Shown: piece after piece, positions 52,913 through 61,367 of the stretch
How the letters are laid out: every line of letters begins with the position of its first letter
How positions within the stretch are numbered: position 1 is the first letter of the stretch
Assembly (NCBI GenBank): GCA_040275305.1
Contig: JBEOJY010000007.1
Span: 65,176 to 129,175 of the forward strand
Direction: 5' to 3'
From: JBEOJY01 sp040275305
GTDB lineage: Bacteria; Pseudomonadota; Alphaproteobacteria; UBA9219
Length of the DNA: 64,000 nucleotides
Made by a program: the position numbers and the translations under genes
Notes under the pieces: generated by a model
Seen by the model: only the letters and a program-made list of their open reading frames with translations
Told to the model about the DNA's origin: nothing
Database searches by the model: none

Positions 52913-54367
52913 ATGGCGACAATTCAAGGCAACACAGGCGAATGGGAAATGGTGATCGGGCTGGAAGTCCACGCTCAGGTCATCTCGCAAAGCAAGCTCT
53001 TCTCCGGCGCGGCGACGCAGTTCGGCGCAGCCCCGAACGAGCAGGTCAGCACCGTGGACGCGGCCTTTCCGGGCATGCTCCCCGTCATCAACGAAGTCTG
53101 CGTCGAGCAAGCGGTGCGCACAGGCTTAGGGCTGAAGGCGCAAATCAACCTGACTTCCGTGTTCGACCGCAAGAACTACTTCTACGCCGACCTGCCCGCT
53201 GGCTATCAGATCAGCCAGTACACGCAGCCCATCGTCGGCAAGGGCGAAATCCTGCTCGACCTCGCGGACGGCACGACCCGCGCCATCGGCATCACCCGCC
53301 TGCATCTGGAACAAGACGCGGGCAAGAGCATGCACGACCAAAGCCCCAACGAAACCTATGTCGACCTCAACCGCGCGGGCGTCGCCCTGATGGAAATCGT
53401 GTCGGAACCCGACATGCGTTCCGGCGAAGAAGCCGGAGCCTACTTAAAGAAACTCCGCGCCATCCTGCGCTATCTCGGCACCTGCGACGGCAACATGGAG
53501 GAAGGCTCCATGCGCTGCGACGTGAACCTGTCCATGCGCCGCATGGGCACGACCGAGTTCGGCACGCGCTGTGAAATCAAGAACGTCAACTCGATCCGCT
53601 TCGTGCAGCAGGCCATCGAATACGAGTCGCGCCGTCAGGTCGAAGTGCTCGAAAGCGGCGGCAAGATCAATCAGGAAACGCGCCTGTGGGACACCGGAAA
53701 AGGCATCACGCGCTCGATGCGCTCGAAGGAAGACGCGCACGATTACCGCTATTTCCCCGACCCGGATTTGCTGCCGCTCAAGCTCGACGCGCAATGGGTC
53801 GAAGGCATCAAGGCTACGCTGCCGGAACTCCCCGACGACAAGAAAGCCCGCTTCATCGCGGAGTATAAGCTCTCGCCCTACGATGCCTCGGTGCTCGTGG
53901 CCGACCGCGAAACGGCGGAGTTCTTTGAACAAGTCGCCAAAGGCCGCGACGGCAAAATCGCCGCCAATTGGGTCACCGGAGAATTCTTCGGCGCGTTGAA
54001 CAGGCTCGGCAAAACCATCGCCGACAGCCCCGTCTCAGCCAAAGCGCTAGGCGAACTGATCGACCTCATCGCCGATCAAACCGTCTCGAACCGCATCGCC
54101 AAGGATGTCTTCGAAGCCATGCTGGAAACCGGCAAACCCGCCGCCGTGATCGTCGAGGAACGCGGCCTGAAACAGGTCACCGACACCGGAGCCATCGAAA
54201 AAGCCATCGACTCCATCCTCGCCGCCAACGCCGACAAAGTCGTGGAATACAGGTCAGGCAAAGACAAACTCTTCGGCTTCTTCATCGGCCAAGTCATGAA
54301 AGCGACAGGCGGCAAAGCCAACCCCGCGATGCTGAACGACATCTTGAAAAAGAAGCTGAGCGGATAA
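52913..54367 (+). CDS. gatB: Asp-tRNA(Asn)/Glu-tRNA(Gln) amidotransferase subunit B
   Basis: A 484-residue GatB that binds and activates the misacylated tRNA and receives ammonia from GatA. It shows WEMVIGLEVHAQVISQSKLF, YFYADLPAGYQISQYTQPI, RLHLEQDAGKSMHD and EIVSEPDMRSGEEAGAYLKK, and the C-terminal YqeY-like tail QVMKATGGKANPAMLNDILK. With GatC and GatA it makes Asn-tRNA and/or Gln-tRNA by the indirect route. Intact. Confidence 0.96.
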   Translation: MATIQGNTGEWEMVIGLEVHAQVISQSKLFSGAATQFGAAPNEQVSTVDAAFPGMLPVINEVCVEQAVRTGLGLKAQINLTSVFDRKNYFYADLPAGYQISQYTQPIVGKGEILLDLADGTTRAIGITRLHLEQDAGKSMHDQSPNETYVDLNRAGVALMEIVSEPDMRSGEEAGAYLKKLRAILRYLGTCDGNMEEGSMRCDVNLSMRRMGTTEFGTRCEIKNVNSIRFVQQAIEYESRRQVEVLESGGKINQETRLWDTGKGITRSMRSKEDAHDYRYFPDPDLLPLKLDAQWVEGIKATLPELPDDKKARFIAEYKLSPYDASVLVADRETAEFFEQVAKGRDGKIAANWVTGEFFGALNRLGKTIADSPVSAKALGELIDLIADQTVSNRIAKDVFEAMLETGKPAAVIVEERGLKQVTDTGAIEKAIDSILAANADKVVEYRSGKDKLFGFFIGQVMKATGGKANPAMLNDILKKKLSG

Positions 54368-54418
54368 ATCGTCTCAGACTTACTGATTGATACTGCTAAA
54401 AGAATACTCTCTCCGCTG

Positions 54419-54534
54419 GTCATGCCCGCGCATGCGGGCATCCAGCTCCCGACGTTGAAACAAAGCCAATACCTACAAGCCAAGCGCACACATCTGGGAC
54501 AGGGGATGGATGCCCGCCTTCGCGGGCAAGACGC
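54419..54534. repeat. Inverted pair of element C hairpins after gatB
   Basis: GTCATGCCCGCGCATGCGGGCATCCAG at 54419-54446 and, inverted, TGGATGCCCGCCTTCGCGGGCAAGACG near 54506-54534. The same plan as 55147-55262. Confidence 0.75.
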
Positions 54535-54542
54535 TTGCGGCT

Positions 54543-54586
54543 TATTTTTCCTACAATATCAAGGAACCTGTCTGTAGGGTAGCATG
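54543..54586. repeat. Short CTGTAGGGTA motif, copy 3
   Basis: TTATTTTTCCTACAATATCA ... CTGTAGGGTAGCATG. The closest relative is the copy at 46872. It lies just beyond the ribH stop. Confidence 0.55.
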
Positions 54587-54601
54587 CTCAGATCCAACAC
54601 A

Positions 54602-55123
54602 TCACCTTCCGCCCGCCAGCCATCTCCTTTTCGGCGTCAGGCGCAGTTGCTGTTTGATCTCGATCATGCGCAGGCAGGCTTCCGCCGCTGCCCCGGCCCG
54701 GTCCTGACGCGCGGCATCGGCGCGTTCCAGAGCCTGCTCCTTCGTCGCGCAGGTCAGAATCCCGTTGCCGATGGCAAGGCAGTGCCTGATTGCCAGTTCC
54801 TGCAAGCCCCGTGCGCTCTCGTTGCCAACGATCTCGTCATGCTGCGTCCCGCCCTTGAGCACGCAGGCGAGCGCGACATACCCGTCAAAACGCCGCCGCA
54901 AGGCATCGAAGTCCAAAGCCTTAACCGCACAAGCAATGACCGCCGGAATCTCCAGCGCCCCCGGAACCGTCAAAACCTCATGCGTCGCCCCCGCCAGCCC
55001 CAACACCGTCCGCGCCGCGCTAAGTTGCATATCGGCGATATCGTCGTAAAATCGGCCCTCGACGATCAGCACATGTGGATTTGTCTCGAACGAAAAGACT
55101 GCGGGTTCGCGATTATGTTCCAT
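54602..55123 (-). CDS. ribH: 6,7-dimethyl-8-ribityllumazine synthase
   Basis: A 173-residue lumazine synthase that condenses the RibB and RibA branch products. It has VLIVEGRFYDDIADMQLSAAR, VLTVPGALEIPAVIACAVKA, GYVALACVLKGGTQHDEIV and LTCATKEQALERA, with a Lys/Arg-rich tail. ATG 55123 has GGGGAA upstream. It is the last gene of the rib operon but is separated from ribBA by an inverted element C pair. Partner to RibE. Confidence 0.92.
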   Translation of the reverse strand: MEHNREPAVFSFETNPHVLIVEGRFYDDIADMQLSAARTVLGLAGATHEVLTVPGALEIPAVIACAVKALDFDALRRRFDGYVALACVLKGGTQHDEIVGNESARGLQELAIRHCLAIGNGILTCATKEQALERADAARQDRAGAAAEACLRMIEIKQQLRLTPKRRWLAGGR

Positions 55124-55146
55124 AATATTCCCCAAAGTGCGCTGCG

Positions 55147-55262
55147 TCATGCCCGCGAAGGCGGGCATCCATCTCCAACCGTCAGCGGAAGCGCAACGCG
55201 CTCCCTATCCATCCTCTCCTTGACATCGCGAGCTGGATGCCCGCCTTCGCGGGCATGACAGG
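55147..55262. repeat. Inverted element C pair overlapping the 3' end of ribBA
   Basis: Two GATGCCCGCCTTCGCGGGCATGA-type hairpins in inverted orientation at 55147-55175 and 55236-55262. The ribBA frame reads through both and stops in the outer one. Confidence 0.85.
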
Positions 55263-56379
55263 AAGAGAATGCAACATGTAGCCCTCTTTGCCCGACCACG
55301 GCAATGCCATATCCATCCAGCCCAACGATGGAACGCGGCGTGTTCGACAACGACACGATTTCCTTGGCGCCAAGATCCAACAGAATCTGCGCGCCCATGC
55401 CGTAATCGCGCAACGCCTGAGCGGAAGCATCGCGCCTTCCATCAAGATTGGCCATATCTTGCAACAACACGACCACCCCGCGCCCCTCTTGCGCGATTAT
55501 ACGCATCGCCGCTTCCAGCTCCCCGCCATGCCCACGCGAACGGTCGCCCAGAACATCCTCCAGCACATTCATCGCATGCATGCGCGTCAAGATCGGCCCC
55601 GCGCGAACCTCCCCCTTCACCAAAGCCACATGCCGCGCCTTCGTAAGCCTATCCTCATAGACATGCATCTGAAAACGCCCGCCGAAAACGCTGTCGATAT
55701 CTCCTGAAGACACGCGCTCGACCAGACATTCCGTGCGCCTGCGCAAAGCGATCAAATCCGCGACCGTGCCGAGCTTGATCCCATGCTGCCGCGCGAACCG
55801 CGCAAGATCGGGCAGCCGCGCCATCGTCCCGTCGTCGTTAAGAATCTCACAGATCACGCCCGCCGGAATCAACCCCGCCAAACGCGCCACATCGACCGCC
55901 GCTTCCGTATGCCCCGCGCGAACCAGAACGCCCCCGTCCCGCGCGGTCAGCGGAAACACATGGCCGGGCGTAACAACGCTGTTCGGCCCCGCCTGCGCCG
56001 CAATCGCAGCTTGAATCGTGTGCGCCCTGTCAGCGGCGGAAATCCCCGTCGTCACGCCTTCGCGCGCTTCGATGGAAACCGTGAAAGCCGTCTGGTGCCG
56101 CGCCCCGTTATGCGCCGCCATGGGCGCCAGCCCCAGCTTCTCAATCTGCGCGCGCTCCATCGCAAGGCAAATCAATCCGCGCCCATGGCGAGCCATAAAA
56201 TTGATCGCTTCCGAAGTCGCGAATTGCGCCGGAATGATCAAATCGCCTTCGTTCTCGCGGTCCTCATCGTCGGCCAGAATGAACATGCGCCCTTGTCGAG
56301 CTTCCTCGATCAAAGCTTCGGGCGAACAAATCGCCGCATCTCGCGTCGTCGAAGCCGCAAGCGCCAAAGAAGACTTCAT
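55147..56379 (-). CDS. ribB: 3,4-dihydroxy-2-butanone 4-phosphate synthase with a degenerate GTP cyclohydrolase II domain (RibBX type)
   Basis: A 410-residue two-domain protein. The N-terminal RibB domain is complete (ILADDEDRENEGDLI with the acidic metal site, NFMARHGRGLICLAM, GHVFPLTARDGGVLVRAGHTEA). The C-terminal half has the GTP cyclohydrolase II fold but lacks the HSECxTGD...CDC zinc motif: the place reads TRMHAMNVLEDVLGDRSRG. It therefore probably makes only dihydroxybutanone phosphate. The last 37 residues (CHAREGGHPARD... CPPSRA) are encoded by the inverted element C pair. ATG 56379 has AGGAGG upstream and overlaps the ribE stop by four bases. Confidence 0.88.
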   Translation of the reverse strand: MKSSLALAASTTRDAAICSPEALIEEARQGRMFILADDEDRENEGDLIIPAQFATSEAINFMARHGRGLICLAMERAQIEKLGLAPMAAHNGARHQTAFTVSIEAREGVTTGISAADRAHTIQAAIAAQAGPNSVVTPGHVFPLTARDGGVLVRAGHTEAAVDVARLAGLIPAGVICEILNDDGTMARLPDLARFARQHGIKLGTVADLIALRRRTECLVERVSSGDIDSVFGGRFQMHVYEDRLTKARHVALVKGEVRAGPILTRMHAMNVLEDVLGDRSRGHGGELEAAMRIIAQEGRGVVVLLQDMANLDGRRDASAQALRDYGMGAQILLDLGAKEIVSLSNTPRSIVGLDGYGIAVVGQRGLHVAFSSCHAREGGHPARDVKERMDRERVALPLTVGDGCPPSRA

Positions 56380-56984
56380 TGCGCCGCCTCCTGCGACTCG
56401 CAACCCAACCTATGCGCAACATACCGCACAATCGTATCCACCTCGAAATTCACTTCGTCGCCCGCCTTTCGCTCGCCCAAAGTCGTCGCGGATAAAGTAT
56501 GCGGAACCAAATTGACGCCAAACCGCCCCCCTTGAGACGAGTTGATCGTCAGCGACACGCCATCGACCGCCACCGAGCCTTTGACCGCCAGAAATGCCGC
56601 GAAAGCCGCCGGAGCCTCGAACGCCACGCGCCGACTGTCATTCTCCGCGACAACGCTGACGATCTTCGCGACGCCATCCACATGCCCCGACACCAAATGC
56701 CCACCCAGCTCCTGCCCCGCCAGCAACGCGCGTTCCAGATTGATCCGCATGCCCGCATGCCAGCTCTTCGCCGTCGTCAAAGAAAGCGTCTCCTGCGACA
56801 TCTGCGCCGTAAAGCTCCCGGCCTCCTGCGAAACAACCGTCAGGCACACGCCATTGCAAGCGATCGACGCGCCAATCGCAACATCGCATAATACATCTTC
56901 ATCCGCCGCGATCCGCAAGGTCCAGTCGCGCGACGGATCCAGCGAAGAAATAATGCCGATGGTTTGAATAATTCCTGTGAACAC
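56376..56984 (-). CDS. ribE: Riboflavin synthase alpha subunit
   Basis: A 202-residue protein with two lumazine-binding repeats. It starts MFTGIIQTIGIISSLDPSRD, has IACNGVCLTV and the second-repeat counterpart VAVDGVSLTINSSQGGRFGV, and contains GHLVSGHVDGVAKI and VNFEVDTIVRYVAHRL. It dismutates two dimethyl-ribityllumazines to riboflavin. Coupled to ribBA by an ATGA overlap and 24 bases after nrdR. No FMN riboswitch is seen before it. Confidence 0.95.
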   Translation of the reverse strand: MFTGIIQTIGIISSLDPSRDWTLRIAADEDVLCDVAIGASIACNGVCLTVVSQEAGSFTAQMSQETLSLTTAKSWHAGMRINLERALLAGQELGGHLVSGHVDGVAKIVSVVAENDSRRVAFEAPAAFAAFLAVKGSVAVDGVSLTINSSQGGRFGVNLVPHTLSATTLGERKAGDEVNFEVDTIVRYVAHRLGCESQEAAQ

Positions 56985-57008
56985 GATTCCTTCAGCTTTC
57001 TAAAACAA

Positions 57009-57467
57009 TCACGCCGACTCTTTCTTCAGCGTATCGACAAACTCCTCGAAATCGTCGGTCGAGCGAAAATCCTTGTACACAGAGGCATAGCGCACATACC
57101 CGACATGATCGAGCGCGCGCAACGCATCCATCGCAAGCTCGCCGATCTTGGAAGCCGGAACGTCGTTCTCGCCTAAGGCTTCCAGTTGCCGCACCAGCCC
57201 ATTGACGATCTGCTCGATCCGCTCGCCGTCGAAAGGGCGCTTGCGCATCGCGATCTTGAGCGACCGCGCGATCTTCTCCCGATCAAACGGCTCGCGCGAT
57301 CCGCTGTTCTTCACCACCGTTAACTCGCGCAACTGCGCCCGCTCGAAAGTCGTGAACCGCGCCCCACAGCTCCCGCAGAACCGGCGACGCCGAATCGCGG
57401 CGTCGTCCTCGGTCGGACGGCTGTCTTTCACCTGAGTCTCGTCATGTCCACAAAAAGGGCAGCGCAT
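57009..57467 (-). CDS. nrdR: Transcriptional repressor NrdR
   Basis: A 152-residue ribonucleotide-reductase repressor. The N-terminal zinc ribbon has MRCPFCGHDETQVKDSRPTE and RRRRFCGSCGARFTTFER. The ATP-cone follows (about residues 46-136, SLKIAMRKRPFDGERIEQIV). It senses dATP/ATP and binds NrdR boxes. It heads nrdR-ribE-ribBA-ribH. The usual alphaproteobacterial order has ribD between nrdR and ribE; that gene is missing. Confidence 0.95.
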   Translation of the reverse strand: MRCPFCGHDETQVKDSRPTEDDAAIRRRRFCGSCGARFTTFERAQLRELTVVKNSGSREPFDREKIARSLKIAMRKRPFDGERIEQIVNGLVRQLEALGENDVPASKIGELAMDALRALDHVGYVRYASVYKDFRSTDDFEEFVDTLKKESA

Positions 57468-57506
57468 ACATCAATCTCAGCTCATTGCCGCGACAAACCC
57501 GCCGTG

Positions 57507-57668
57507 ATTCCCTCCCCCTTGCGGGGAGGGTTAGGGTGGGGGATCAGAGGTCAGAAAACAGGTATCAATTATCAGAAAAACGTTGCGGCAAGGTTCTTAT
57601 AATTGACTTCTATATTCTGCTTTCTGAATCTCCCCCACCCTAACCCTCCCCGCAAGGGGGAGGGAAGC
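57507..57668. repeat. Palindromic element D, full copy 2
   Basis: Same 160-base plan as 15711-15871: TTCCCTCCCCCTTGCGGGGA ... GGGTTAGGGTGGGG ... GCGGCAAGG ... CCCCCACCCTAACCCT ... CCCCGCAAGGGGGAGGGAA. It lies upstream of nrdR. The remaining bases 57669-57886 hold a promoter-like TTGACG (57733) with CATAGT 17 bases on. Confidence 0.8.
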
Positions 57669-57886
57669 GCGCCGCGCTGCCGCTTATATTGCAGTCAAAC
57701 TCTAACAGGTCTCTCCCTTATCGCCAACCAGCTTGACGATTCTAGCGTAAAATGCCATAGTATTCATACCAACACACCCCCCGCGCAACTGGCGTCGATG
57801 TGGCAGAACCACAGGGAAGCGCGGGATATCTGATGTCGCGCGCCTGGGCATTCCGTGTTCAACACGTTGAAACCAGGAGGCGCATT

Positions 57887-58198
57887 ATGAGTGCAGAACC
57901 CCACATTTCATTAATCCCCACAGATACAGGCCTGCTTGATTCTGCGCGAGTGGTTCAAATTGACCGCCACCGCAAGCTGTTCTTCCGCGCCTCTGCCCGT
58001 CAAGCGACAAGAAAAGGCGGTAAGAATTGGGCCAAACTCACCCCCAAAGAAAAACAAGCCCGTATCCACGATGAAACAAGCCTCGGCGAAGCCATGGGCG
58101 TGCCCATGATCCCGGTCTGTTTCCAGACCATGGAAAACTTTGCCGCATGGATAGCCAACAAGAATCAGGCTCGATATCTAGCGCCGAAGCCCGCATAA
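57887..58198 (+). CDS. Small conserved-looking hypothetical protein
   Basis: A 103-residue, basic, cytoplasmic-looking protein with no membrane segment. It has a strong AGGAGG ribosome site before ATG 57887, which argues it is real. Notable segments are QATRKGGKNWAKLTPKEKQARIHDE and a helical end. I do not recognise a family. It precedes glyA by 111 bases and could share its transcript. Confidence 0.6.
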   Translation: MSAEPHISLIPTDTGLLDSARVVQIDRHRKLFFRASARQATRKGGKNWAKLTPKEKQARIHDETSLGEAMGVPMIPVCFQTMENFAAWIANKNQARYLAPKPA

Positions 58199-58309
58199 TT
58201 CTCAGTTTAGCTTGCGCGTCCAAAGCAAGGATTGTAGCTTCGGCGCGCAAGCCGATTGACGAAAGAATTCTTCAAGCCAAATCACTAAATCCATAGCGGA
58301 GCCTTACAA

Positions 58310-59602
58310 ATGACCAACTTCACCTATTCGCAAGCCGCGCTCGACCGCCTCAAAGCCTCGGACCCGGAAATCTTCGATGCGTTGATGCATGAGGAAATCC
58401 GCCAGAGCGAAGGCGTCGAATTTATCCCGTCGGAAAACTACTGCTTCCCCGAAGTCTACGCTCTGCTCGGATCTGTCTTCAACAACAAATACTCCGAAGG
58501 CTACCCCGGACGCCGCTATTACGGCGGACAGGAAAACACCGATATCATCGAAACTTTGGGCCGCGAACGCGCCAAGAAACTTTTCCGCGCGGAGCACGCG
58601 AACGTGCAGCCTCTGGGCGGATCGGCCATGAATCAGGCGGTCTATTTCGCGCTGCTGCAACCGGGCGACACCGTCCTTGCCATGGATCTCTCCCATGGCG
58701 GCCACTTGACCCACGGCGCGCCCGTCTCGCATATGAGCAAGGTCTTCAATTTCGTCCGTTACAAGAGCAATCCGACAACCGGCAAAATCGACCTCGACAT
58801 GGTCCGCCGGATGGCGCTCGAGCACAAACCCAAAATGGTCCTATGCGGCTTCTCGTCCTACCCGCGCGAACTTGATTACGCGGGCTTCAAGAAAATCGCC
58901 GACGAAATCGGAGCGCTGACCTTCGCCGACGTCAGCCACATCGGCGGCCTTATCGCGGGCGGAGCCTTGGCCAACCCGATGGATGTCGGCTTCGACGTCA
59001 TGTCCACCACCACGCACAAATCCCTGCGCGGCCCGCGCGGCGGCCTCATCCTCTGCAAAAAACAGCACGCCGCAGCGATAGACAAATCCGTATTCCCCGG
59101 CCTGCAAGGCGGTCCCCATATGCATCAGGTCGCGGCGACGGCCCTCACCATGAAGCTCGCGGGCGAAGCGCCGTTTAAGACCTACGCGAAGAACGTGATC
59201 GTAAATGCGAAAACCCTAGCCAAAACGCTCATGGACGGCGGCGCGAAGCTCGTCACAGGCGGCACCGATAACCATATGATGGTGGCCAATGTTGTCGAAT
59301 CCTTCGGCCTGTCCGGCGACGTGGCCGAACGCGCGCTCGACGCCGCCGGCATCACCCTGAACAAGCAGATCATCCCCGACGACCCCAACCCGCCGATGAA
59401 GCCCAGCGGCATCCGTATGGGCACGCCAGCCGCCACCGCGCGCGGCATGGGCGAAACGGAAATGAAGCAGCTCGGCGACCTCCTGCTCCGCGCCCTCCGC
59501 GCCGCCAGCGACGAAGGCATGCTCGCCAAACTCCGTGGGGAAACCAAGCAGATTTGCATGAAATTCCCGGTCCCTGGCGTAAACAGCGAGAAGAAAGGTT
59601 AA
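58310..59602 (+). CDS. glyA: Serine hydroxymethyltransferase
   Basis: A 430-residue PLP enzyme interconverting serine and glycine with tetrahydrofolate, the main one-carbon source. It has EFIPSENYCFPEVYALLGSV, YPGRRYYGGQE, VQPLGGSAMNQAVYFALLQP and the Schiff-base Lys in STTTHKSLRGPRGGLI, and the C-terminal GTPAATARGMGETEM. In many relatives it precedes nrdR on the same strand; here nrdR is on the other strand. Intact. RBS before ATG 58310 is GGAG-like. Confidence 0.96.
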   Translation: MTNFTYSQAALDRLKASDPEIFDALMHEEIRQSEGVEFIPSENYCFPEVYALLGSVFNNKYSEGYPGRRYYGGQENTDIIETLGRERAKKLFRAEHANVQPLGGSAMNQAVYFALLQPGDTVLAMDLSHGGHLTHGAPVSHMSKVFNFVRYKSNPTTGKIDLDMVRRMALEHKPKMVLCGFSSYPRELDYAGFKKIADEIGALTFADVSHIGGLIAGGALANPMDVGFDVMSTTTHKSLRGPRGGLILCKKQHAAAIDKSVFPGLQGGPHMHQVAATALTMKLAGEAPFKTYAKNVIVNAKTLAKTLMDGGAKLVTGGTDNHMMVANVVESFGLSGDVAERALDAAGITLNKQIIPDDPNPPMKPSGIRMGTPAATARGMGETEMKQLGDLLLRALRAASDEGMLAKLRGETKQICMKFPVPGVNSEKKG

Positions 59603-59618
59603 CAAACCACGTGAACCT

Positions 59619-59750
59619 CTTGCCCGGAAAGCAAAGCCTCCCGAAAGATTGTCTTTGCCATGCCGGGCAAGTATGGTATGCAACCCCAAACGTCGGGAAG
59701 CCCAAACCGCCGAAAGTTGGTTTGCACCCAGACATCATAAAGAATTGCAA
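59619..59750 (+). promoter_or_regulatory. Structured leader between glyA and rpsU
   Basis: Nested stems: CTTGCCCGG (59619-59627) pairs with CCGGGCAAG (59663-59671) and inside them GCAAAG (59631) pairs with CTTTGC (59653). A second stem-loop CAAACC-GCCGAAAGTT-GGTTTG follows near 59706-59727. Both loops contain CCGAAAG. It ends about 40 bases before the rpsU GTG. It may be an S21 autoregulatory leader or the glyA terminator. Confidence 0.45.
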
Positions 59751-59777
59751 CATCTAGCATGTTAGGAGAGCGGTTTC

Positions 59778-59981
59778 GTGCAGGTTCTCGTTCGTGACAA
59801 CAATGTCGATCAGGCGCTTCGCGCCCTTAAGAAGAAATTGCAACGTGAAGGCGTGTTTCGTGAGATGAAGCTGCGCCGCAACTACGAAAAGCCCTCCGAG
59901 CGTAAAGCCCGCGAAAAAGCCGAATCCGTGCGTCGCCAACGCAAGGTCGAGCGCAAACGTAAAGAACGCGAAGGCAACTAG
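59778..59981 (+). CDS. rpsU: 30S ribosomal protein S21
   Basis: A 67-residue S21 beginning at GTG 59778 (VQVLVRDNNVDQALRALKKK, then MKLRRNYEKPSERKAREKAE). Highly basic, ending in a Lys/Arg-rich helix. S21 helps start-site recognition on the 30S subunit. GGAGAG lies about seven bases upstream of the GTG. It is preceded by the structured leader described above. Confidence 0.95.
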   Translation: MQVLVRDNNVDQALRALKKKLQREGVFREMKLRRNYEKPSERKAREKAESVRRQRKVERKRKEREGN

Positions 59982-60031
59982 TAGTCTCCCAGAGTCCACA
60001 GGCGTCGCCCCAAACTCTTCGTTGATCGTAT

Positions 60032-60173
60032 AAAGACAAACATTGCGACAAGGGTGTCATTGCGAGGAGATTTCCGCCGAAGGCAGGAATCGACGCGGCA
60101 ATCCAGAGTCGATAGAACAGCCCAAGTGACTCTGGATCGCCACGTCGCCTGAAGGAGGCTCCTCGCGATTGAC
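60032..60173. repeat. Palindromic element A, copy 7
   Basis: Outer arm AAGACAAACATTGCGACAAGG, left start GTCATTGCGAGGAG, right end GGAGGCTCCTCGCGATTGAC. A broken fragment, GCGTCATTGCGAGGAG, follows at 60242-60258. This fills the gap before the glycosyltransferase gene. Confidence 0.85.
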
Positions 60174-60287
60174 GCTTTCCTTACCCCAATTGCGCTTCTG
60201 CTTGGAAGTTGCTGTTTGTGAAAACAGCCATTGCCGAAAAAGCGTCATTGCGAGGAGATACGCGCTACCGCAAGATTCCGGCATCTA

Positions 60288-61247
60288 ATGACTGATCGCT
60301 ATATTCTGAATCGCATGCCAGACCTCGCCATCATCCTTCCTTTCTACAACGAAGCCGCAAGCGCCCGAAATATGTTCAAGGAACTTTACCCGACATTGGG
60401 TAAAATAAACGTGAGCTGCGAAATCATCTGCATCGACGACGGCAGTTCCGACGACACCTTCGAATCCTTAAAACATGAACGCAGCCACGACCAACGCATC
60501 AAGCTAGTCCGCTTTGCCCGCAACTTCGGCAAGGAAGCCGCCCTGACCTGTGGCCTCAGGCTCGCGCAGGGCAAAGCCGCCATCACCATGGACAGCGACC
60601 TCCAGCACCCTCCCGAAGTCATCCCCTTGCTTCTGGATAAATGGAAATCTGGCGGCCAGCTTGTCTACGCCATCCGCCGCAACCGCGACACCGACAGCCC
60701 ACTGCGCAAGCTTTTCTCGAAAGCTTTCTACGCGACGTTCCGCCATATCGCGGAAATCAAGTTGCCGGAAGGCGCGGGCGATTTCTGCCTACTGGACCGC
60801 AAAGTCATCGACGCCGTCAACGCCCTGCCGGAACGCAACCGCTTCATGAAGGGCCTCGTGACCTGGGTAGGCTTTCGCCATGACACGGTGGAGTTCGATG
60901 TCGCGCCGCGCGCAAACGGGCATACGCACTGGAACTTCTTCCGCCTCGTGCGCTTCGCCTTCGACGGCCTGTCAGCCTTCAGCACCTTTCCCTTGCGCAT
61001 CTGGATCTGGTTCGGCGCGTTGATTTCGTTCGCCGCGCTCGCCTACGGCGCATATTTAACCGTCAGAACGCTGATCTCCGGCACCGACGTTCCCGGCTAC
61101 GCCTCGTTGATGGTCGGCATGCTTTTCCTCGGCGGCGTGCAACTCTTGAGCCTCGGCATGATCGGGGAATACCTCGCCCGCGTCTTCACCGAAGTCAAAG
61201 CCCGCCCAATCTACCTCATCGCCGACAGGGTAGGTTTCGAGGAGTAA
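60288..61247 (+). CDS. Family 2 glycosyltransferase (DPM1/GtrB-like)
   Basis: A 319-residue membrane glycosyltransferase. The GT2 catalytic domain has LAIILPFYNEAASARNMFKE, IICIDDGSSDDTFESL and ITMDSDLQHPPEVIPLLLDK, and ends with a conserved EFDVAPRANGHTHWNFFRLV. Two C-terminal transmembrane helices (about residues 235-265 and 275-305) follow. This layout fits polyprenyl-phosphate glucose or mannose transferases and O-antigen modifiers. ATG 60288 is chosen; ATG 60315 is also possible, while ATG 60231 lies in repeat DNA and is unlikely. Confidence 0.88.
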   Translation: MTDRYILNRMPDLAIILPFYNEAASARNMFKELYPTLGKINVSCEIICIDDGSSDDTFESLKHERSHDQRIKLVRFARNFGKEAALTCGLRLAQGKAAITMDSDLQHPPEVIPLLLDKWKSGGQLVYAIRRNRDTDSPLRKLFSKAFYATFRHIAEIKLPEGAGDFCLLDRKVIDAVNALPERNRFMKGLVTWVGFRHDTVEFDVAPRANGHTHWNFFRLVRFAFDGLSAFSTFPLRIWIWFGALISFAALAYGAYLTVRTLISGTDVPGYASLMVGMLFLGGVQLLSLGMIGEYLARVFTEVKARPIYLIADRVGFEE

Positions 61248-61367
61248 AAGCGCCGACATGCCCTGTTGCAAACCATAAGAACCTGTGGCATTTTGCAAGT
61301 AATAGATAAAGCGCAAACGCATTATAGGCGGATTTATTAACCACAAACAATTGCTTAAGGTATAGCC

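Noticed and set aside
60231..60287. Upstream ATG for the glycosyltransferase
   Set aside because: It falls in a fragment of element A and adds residues encoded by repeat DNA.
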